49,824 nucleotides of DNA from Balneolaceae bacterium. GTDB taxonomy: Bacteria; Bacteroidota; Rhodothermia; Balneolales; Balneolaceae. The stretch's first letter is position 1. Every line of letters begins with the position of its first letter. The translations under genes were made by a program, and so were the position numbers. Under the pieces are notes generated by a model. The model saw only the letters and a program-made list of their open reading frames with translations. It ran no database searches and was not told the DNA's origin. Of the stretch, positions 44,819 to 49,824 are shown in pieces. The stretch lies in assembly GCA_007693395.1 (NCBI GenBank), contig REDS01000094.1, positions 1 through 49,824 of the forward strand. Reading direction: 5' to 3'.

Positions 44819-45867
44819 TGATGAAAATTGGAAACAGACAGATAGGCGATAACCAGCCCTGTTTTATTATTGCTGAACTCTCTGCAAACCATCTGCATAA
44901 CTTTGATATTGCAATTAAAACACTGGAAGCGGCCGCTGCTGCAGGAGTTGATGCATTTAAGATTCAGACTCTTACTGCAGACACAATGACCATAAATTGT
45001 GATAATGAATACTTTACCATAAATAAAGGTACACTATGGGATGGCAGAACATTGTATGATCTCTATTCAGAAACCCCTCTGCCTTATGAATGGCATCAGC
45101 CCATTATTGATAAGTGTCATGAACTTGGCTTAATTTGGTTCTCAACACCGTACGATAAAACCGCCACGGATTTTCTGGAAACATTAGACCCGCCGGCATA
45201 CAAAATCGCTTCCTTTGAAATTACTGACATACCACTTATTGAGTATGTGGCATCAAAAGGTAAACCTGTAATAATGTCAACCGGCATAGCAACGAAAGAA
45301 GAGATTGAAAATGCCATTGTTGCCTGCAGGAAAAGTGGAAATCATCAGATTGCGTTACTTAAGTGTACATCAGCGTACCCTGCTCCCTATGAAGAGATTA
45401 ATCTTCGGATGATCGAAGAGTATAAACGTGAATATAGGGTAATCAGTGGGCTTTCTGATCATACATTAGGCACAGAAGTGCCGGTAGCATCGGTTGCCCT
45501 GGGTGCAAGCATCATCGAAAAACATATGATTCTGGACCGCAACCTTGGCGGGCCTGATGCAGCGTTTTCTTTAGAACCTGAAGAGTTTAAAACACTTGTA
45601 AATCAGGTTAGAAATGTTGAAAAAGCAATCGGTACTGTAACTTATGAATTAAGCGAAAAAGTTAAAGCGAACAGGATGTTTGCAAGATCTCTTTTTGTAG
45701 TGAAAGACATCAAAAAAGGGGAGCCATTTACAGAAGAATCGGTACGTTCTATAAGGCCTGGAGACGGGCTTGCCCCTAAATTTTATCATGCCGTTCTTGG
45801 AAAACATGCCGCAGCTGATATAAATAGGGGTACACCGTTAAATGAAAATCATATTGAGGATTTTTGA
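44818..45867 (+). CDS. pseI: Pseudaminic acid synthase PseI
   Basis: A NeuB-family synthase that condenses the PseG sugar product with phosphoenolpyruvate to form pseudaminic acid. The 349-residue protein has all landmarks: FIIAELSANHLHNFD, FKIQT, the PseI-typical TLWDGRTLYDLYSETPLPYE, YKIASFEITDIPLI, SGLSDHTLG and IIEKHMILDRNLGGPDAAF. A full C-terminal SAF domain has VRSIRPGDGLAPKFYHAVLG. ATGs at 44818 and 44821 are both possible. Unlike the fusion gene at 39023, its SAF domain is intact, so this is most likely the working Pse synthase. Confidence 0.96.
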   Translation: MMKIGNRQIGDNQPCFIIAELSANHLHNFDIAIKTLEAAAAAGVDAFKIQTLTADTMTINCDNEYFTINKGTLWDGRTLYDLYSETPLPYEWHQPIIDKCHELGLIWFSTPYDKTATDFLETLDPPAYKIASFEITDIPLIEYVASKGKPVIMSTGIATKEEIENAIVACRKSGNHQIALLKCTSAYPAPYEEINLRMIEEYKREYRVISGLSDHTLGTEVPVASVALGASIIEKHMILDRNLGGPDAAFSLEPEEFKTLVNQVRNVEKAIGTVTYELSEKVKANRMFARSLFVVKDIKKGEPFTEESVRSIRPGDGLAPKFYHAVLGKHAAADINRGTPLNENHIEDF

Positions 45868-46577
45868 TGGAACACCTTTTTCAGAATAAACGAATAATGA
45901 TCGTTGCTGCTCACCCTGATGACGAAATTCTTGGGCTTGGCGGAAGCATGCACAGGCTCATTCATCAGCTTGGAGCAAGTGTACATGTGGTAATACTGGG
46001 TGAAGGAATTACATCAAGGGCAGATGAAAGAGATACTGAAAAATGGAAAAATGAACTTAGCATACACAAAAGAAATATTGAAGAAGCTAAAAAAGCTATA
46101 GGTTATCATTCAGTTAGTGTATACGATTTTCCCGATAACCGTTTCGATACAGTTGCTCTACTTGATATCATTAAAACGATCGAAAAAGAGAAAGCAGAGT
46201 GGAAGCCCGATGTAGTGTTTACACATCATGGGGGCGATCTGAACATAGATCATCAGCGAACATTTGAAGCTGTGGTAACTGCCTGCAGGCCAATGGAAGA
46301 TGAGGTGGTAAAAACCATTATAACTTTCGAAACCCCCTCCGGTACGGAATGGCGGCCTTCAACGGATCCTAAACATTTCATTCCCAATCTTTTCATCTCT
46401 TTTGATGAAGATAGCCTACATGCAAAAATTGAAGCTATGGAGAGTTATACATTTGAAATAAGAGATTATCCGCACCCACGTTCACCTGAGGCATTAAAAA
46501 TTCGGGCTTCATTTTGGGGACAAAATATTGGGAAAATGTTTGCAGAGGCATTTTGCCTGATTCGATCTGTGAACTGA
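45867..46577 (+). CDS. PIG-L family deacetylase
   Basis: A 236-residue zinc-dependent N-deacetylase of the PIG-L/LmbE family. The metal motif is A15-H-P-D-D-E20 in IVAAHPDDEILGLGGSMH. The second site is TFHH-type THHGGDLNIDHQR with H121, D124 and H129. Start ATG 45867 shares its first base with the pseI stop (TGATG); a TTG at 45864 is less likely. Its acceptor in a NulO operon is probably an N-acyl group on a sugar intermediate or on the finished NulO, opening a position for formylation or another acylation (inferred). Confidence 0.88.
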   Translation: MEHLFQNKRIMIVAAHPDDEILGLGGSMHRLIHQLGASVHVVILGEGITSRADERDTEKWKNELSIHKRNIEEAKKAIGYHSVSVYDFPDNRFDTVALLDIIKTIEKEKAEWKPDVVFTHHGGDLNIDHQRTFEAVVTACRPMEDEVVKTIITFETPSGTEWRPSTDPKHFIPNLFISFDEDSLHAKIEAMESYTFEIRDYPHPRSPEALKIRASFWGQNIGKMFAEAFCLIRSVN

Positions 46578-46598
46578 ATATAAATCAATACTATCTGA

Positions 46599-48011
46599 AT
46601 GAATATTTATATACCGATAGAGATAAAAGTTCGTGAACTTGAGGGCAGAACCCTTTTAGCTTTTGCAGCTGCTGAGCGTGGGCATACTGTAATTGTGGGG
46701 GAGAAAAAAGACACCATTGGCCTTGCAACAAAAGGGTTGCTACCTCCCGGTCTTGTTCATTTGAAATCGATTACCCCCCACCATTCAATGAAGAAAATGT
46801 TGACGAAGTTGAAAAGCCGCGGACATTCACTTACCGTACAAGACGAAGAGAGTGGCCTGCTCGATGAAACCTACGAAACGTTTGCCAGATTACGTTTCTC
46901 ATCCGAAACAATTGATCAAGTAGATAAGGTACTTACCTGGGGAAATTACGATTACAGATCCCTCAAAAAGTTTTATACCGATCAATCCGGAAAGTTTGTG
47001 GTAACAGGCTCGCCACGGGCAGATTTTTGGCGCAAGGATTTTTACGATTACTACTCAGAACATGAAGAGAGCAAAACACTTGATGGTAAGCCATACATCA
47101 TGGTAGTCTCAAATTTTGGAGGCATACTAAACATGAACAGATTCTGGAACATCATGGCGCGCCTTAATGAAGCCGGCTATTTTGAACGGGAGGAGGGCCG
47201 TGAAAGGCACGAGTTTAACAATGCGGCCTATCAAACACGGTTAATCGGAGAATTTGTATTTATGGTTCGCGATCTTGCAAAGCGATTTCCAGACTATAAC
47301 GTATTAATTCGTCCACATCCGATTGAATCTGTAGAAGGGTGGGAAAAGTTGGTTGGTAACGTACCCGGTGTGTATATAAAAAGAGAGGGAACCATAAGCC
47401 CGTGGATACGAAATGCAAAACTGATTATCCACAACGGATGTACAAGTGCGCTTGAAGCGGCCGTTGGCGGTCAGCACAGAATTGCCTATCGTCCGTTGCC
47501 TAATGAGATAGAGAGAGCTATACCAAATAAAGTGAGTTATAACGTTTTCTCGATGGAGGAGCTTTATAAAGCAGTTGAAGCTGTAATACATAATTCAGGT
47601 AGCAAAGAAATAGAAAAGCAGTATAAGGAAGGCCGGAAAATTGTGAATGACCGATTTGAAGAAACAGATGATAAGCTTGCAGCAGATAAAATAGTTGACC
47701 AATGGGAATCAATTTCAGCAGTGGCAGACTCAAGAAGTGAATCGCCGGAAACATTTCTTAACGTAAAACAGGAAGATGGTTTGTTGAAAAAGTCGCTGAA
47801 ATATGGTTACTCAACGATTAGAAAATTAACTTCCGGAAAGAAAGCTGATGAAAATGAAAAGTTATTAAATACAGCGTTTAAATTTCCGGAGTACACAGAT
47901 GAAGAGTTCACTAACATTCGGGAAGGGTTACAAAAGAATTTAAACCGGTTTAAAAATGTAGAGTTCAAACGGTTTGGTAAAAAGTCTTTCATACTGTATA
48001 GAGGTAAATAG
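46599..48011 (+). CDS. Surface carbohydrate biosynthesis protein, GT-B / CDP-glycerol-transferase-like
   Basis: A 470-residue protein of the 'surface carbohydrate biosynthesis protein' family, with a fold like CDP-glycerol glycerophosphotransferases. It opens NIYIPIEIKVRELEGRTLLA and contains VVTGSPRADFWRKDFYDYYS. The second Rossmann domain has LIRPHPIESVEGWEKLVGN, TISPWIRNAKLIIHNGCTSA and LEAAVGGQHRIAYRPL. A charged C-terminal tail of about 120 residues ends FGKKSFILYRG. Such proteins recur beside nonulosonic-acid genes and may be the glycosyltransferase for the CMP-NulO, but this is inference. Confidence 0.8.
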   Translation: MNIYIPIEIKVRELEGRTLLAFAAAERGHTVIVGEKKDTIGLATKGLLPPGLVHLKSITPHHSMKKMLTKLKSRGHSLTVQDEESGLLDETYETFARLRFSSETIDQVDKVLTWGNYDYRSLKKFYTDQSGKFVVTGSPRADFWRKDFYDYYSEHEESKTLDGKPYIMVVSNFGGILNMNRFWNIMARLNEAGYFEREEGRERHEFNNAAYQTRLIGEFVFMVRDLAKRFPDYNVLIRPHPIESVEGWEKLVGNVPGVYIKREGTISPWIRNAKLIIHNGCTSALEAAVGGQHRIAYRPLPNEIERAIPNKVSYNVFSMEELYKAVEAVIHNSGSKEIEKQYKEGRKIVNDRFEETDDKLAADKIVDQWESISAVADSRSESPETFLNVKQEDGLLKKSLKYGYSTIRKLTSGKKADENEKLLNTAFKFPEYTDEEFTNIREGLQKNLNRFKNVEFKRFGKKSFILYRGK

Positions 48012-48022
48012 AAAAAACTGAA

Positions 48023-48790
48023 GTGGGAAAAATCGTAGAACTTATTGGGCCATCCGGTGTTGGGAAAAGTTCTCTCTATCTGGAGTTGCAAAACCGATGG
48101 AGAAAGAGCGATAACTGGGCAGTTTATCACGATTTTGTGTATCGCAGAAAAGAGAGAGATCTAACAATGTTTTTTCTGAAGGTTAAAAGTTTTTGGACCA
48201 AAATATTTTCATCTGACTACTACTGGAATGAGGGAAGGGTTAAAAGTGCACAAAAACTATTTGCAGAAGATCACCCTGAGTTTATGTCTGTGTTAATGGA
48301 TTTAATTCATGAACATGCAAAAGTTGGTTATAATGGTGAAGACAAGCGGTTCCTGGTTACATTTTTTTCACTCAAATCAATCAGCCGCTTGCAAAATGCA
48401 CAGCAGAAAAAAGAAGATAACAGGGTGTGCCTGATTGATGAAGCCCTCATCAGCAGAATCATGCATATAAACTCACCTACATTTTCTGAAGATCAGCTTA
48501 AGAAATATATTAATTCTATGCCTTTACCCGATGGGTTGATCTTTATGAACGCACCGGTTGATGAAATTTTGAAGCGGATACAAAAAAGAAAAACACTCTC
48601 AACCATTCATCATGGATTAAGCTTCGGTGAAATTCAGGAGCTCACAATCAACACTCAAAATTTAATGAAACAGGTGGTAAGTTTTTTTGATGAAATAAAC
48701 ATCCCTGTTCTGGAACTTGACGGAACTCTTTCTACGGTAGAACTTGCGAATCATTCGATTGAATTTATGGAGGGGATAAGTAATACGTAA
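48023..48790 (+). CDS. P-loop kinase-like protein
   Basis: A 255-residue protein, start GTG at 48023, with a Walker A ELIGPSGVGKSSLYLELQNR at residues 6-18 and a likely Walker B/lid region in VCLIDEALISRIMH. It resembles thymidylate-kinase-like small-molecule kinases found in glycan loci, with GLIFMNAPVDEILKRIQKR typical of the NMP-kinase-type core after the lid. Its substrate is unknown; it could phosphorylate a sugar, glycerol or lipid. It is the last gene of the operon, 11 bases after the GT-B gene. The convergent gene ends 21 bases downstream. Confidence 0.75.
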   Translation: MGKIVELIGPSGVGKSSLYLELQNRWRKSDNWAVYHDFVYRRKERDLTMFFLKVKSFWTKIFSSDYYWNEGRVKSAQKLFAEDHPEFMSVLMDLIHEHAKVGYNGEDKRFLVTFFSLKSISRLQNAQQKKEDNRVCLIDEALISRIMHINSPTFSEDQLKKYINSMPLPDGLIFMNAPVDEILKRIQKRKTLSTIHHGLSFGEIQELTINTQNLMKQVVSFFDEINIPVLELDGTLSTVELANHSIEFMEGISNT

Positions 48791-48811
48791 ATTCTTCCTT
48801 TAATTTGAGGT

Positions 48812-49729
48812 TTAACGTTCTATTCTTTTTTTTATCAATTTTCCACTCATCTCCATCAGAAAAGCTGCGTGGTGAGTAATACCTTTAATCTTACCATATC
48901 GCCGCATTCTCTTTTTGGCAGATTTCCATGAGTGCCCTTTTGTAAAGGTGCCAACTTCAGCCATTTGTTCTTCCAGAAAATGTTCTATATCTGTATAATT
49001 CGCTTCTTGTTTTTCAGAGATGGATAACGTGTAAAGTGCTTTTTCAGCCAAATTTTCGAAGAAACGTATATCAGCAGTGGGTGATTCTTTTGATAGCAAT
49101 CCATCAACAGCACCTTTCAGCATAACACGGTAGTCATCATCAGCCTTAGCAAGTTCCTTCCAGGCTGCTATATTTTCACCAATCTCTTTAGGATGCTTAA
49201 CGGCATGAAAAAAAGCTTTCCTGTAAAGGTCTTTATAGCTTTGCTGAAAGTCATGCAGTCCAACTACATATTCCAATACTTTTGTTTTATACCCCTTTTT
49301 TTCCATCAGATTCACAGTGAATTCCTCTGGGCGTATCTGAATACCATTTTCGGGGATCAGTCTCAATGCTTTACTCAGCAGTTTTGTTCTGTAAACTCTG
49401 AATCCGGCTAGCCTGTGTTTTATGAAAAACTTATCAAATACCATTGCTTTGAAGGAAAAAACGTTTCCTGAAATTTCGTCACTCTTTTGAGAAATGGTTT
49501 TAATGAATCCGGGCCTTGGTAAAACATCAGCATCGATAGTTATGAGCCACTTTTTTTTACTTTCAATGCCAAGACGATAACTCTCTCTTAAAGCTTCTTC
49601 GAAAGGCACTAAATTGATTACCTGAATATTATCGGCAGGTAGTTCATTACGCACCAGTAGTTTACAAGCTTCAGTAGTTCGTTCACCTGCAGATCGGATA
49701 ATAACAATAAATTCTTCGTCTGTATTCAT
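48812..49729 (-). CDS. GT-A-fold glycosyltransferase-like protein
   Basis: A 305-residue protein with a family-2-like GT-A Rossmann core: FIVIIRSAGERTTEACKLLV, QVINLVPFEEALRESYRLGI and a DxD-type metal site in KKWLITIDADVLPRPGFIK (DAD). The C-terminal half is helical and basic, with a KGHSWKSAKKRMRRYG stretch and no membrane helix. The second glycosyltransferase half (about 110-200) has EEFTVNLMEKKGYKTKVLEY. It is convergent with the NulO operon and lies near the window end. Donor and acceptor are unknown; glycan neighbours suggest a surface polysaccharide. Confidence 0.75.
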   Translation of the reverse strand: MNTDEEFIVIIRSAGERTTEACKLLVRNELPADNIQVINLVPFEEALRESYRLGIESKKKWLITIDADVLPRPGFIKTISQKSDEISGNVFSFKAMVFDKFFIKHRLAGFRVYRTKLLSKALRLIPENGIQIRPEEFTVNLMEKKGYKTKVLEYVVGLHDFQQSYKDLYRKAFFHAVKHPKEIGENIAAWKELAKADDDYRVMLKGAVDGLLSKESPTADIRFFENLAEKALYTLSISEKQEANYTDIEHFLEEQMAEVGTFTKGHSWKSAKKRMRRYGKIKGITHHAAFLMEMSGKLIKKRIER

Positions 49730-49824
49730 TTATGATGTTATTAGGCAGTTTTAATGAAAGTCTTAATTTAAGTAATAAGTGCAACATGAAAAATTAATCA
49801 ATAGAGGCGTAACAGCTAGGGATT

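Overview
The window looks like chromosomal DNA of a moderately AT-rich Gram-negative bacterium of the Bacteroidota/FCB type, most likely Balneolales (Balneola, Gracilimonas or Rhodohalobacter-like). This is inferred from a ParA-ParB-DUF5683 gene block, Wzi-like outer-membrane barrels, a BamD lipoprotein, a wide-ranging anti-sigma-like membrane protein style, and generally weak Shine-Dalgarno sequences. No rRNA, tRNA or CRISPR array was seen.

Positions 1-1095 are accessory: the first codons of a decayed transposase followed by a Phd/YefM-PIN toxin-antitoxin pair. Positions 1322-14296 are mostly housekeeping: rmuC, an orphan anti-sigma-like gene, an RluA-type pseudouridine synthase, uvrC, an ECF sigma factor with its membrane partner, parA-parB-DUF5683-LOG, a secreted TPR protein ending at a clear terminator, and transketolase. 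Positions 14289-21039 (minus strand) hold a phenylacetate operon, paaA-B-C-D, a small secreted unknown, paaG, paaH and paaI, followed by a membrane SpoIIE-type phosphatase. paaE, paaK, paaZ and the thiolase are not in the window.

Positions 21242-28231 hold an unknown protein, a DUF354 GT-B-like protein with a small membrane protein, a GT4 glycosyltransferase, and an apparent operon of polyprenyl diphosphate synthase, bamD, nadD and an LD-carboxypeptidase. Positions 28236-31693 (minus strand) hold two tandem Wzi-like barrels. These diverge from a long, tightly packed plus-strand operon at 31979-48790.

That operon is the most interesting part of the window. It encodes a Wzz-type chain-length protein, a flippase-like ABC exporter and a nonulosonic (pseudaminic-type) acid pathway: PseB, PseC, an aldo/keto reductase, an SDR, a fusion of a divergent NeuB/SpsE domain to an SpsF cytidylyltransferase, PseG, a carbamoyltransferase, a formyltransferase-like protein, WbqC, a canonical PseI, a PIG-L deacetylase, a 'surface carbohydrate' GT-B protein and a P-loop kinase-like protein. 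No PseH acetyltransferase is present. A formyltransferase sits where PseH would be needed, which suggests an N-formylated and possibly carbamoylated pseudaminic acid on a capsule or O-chain. A convergent GT-A glycosyltransferase closes the window.
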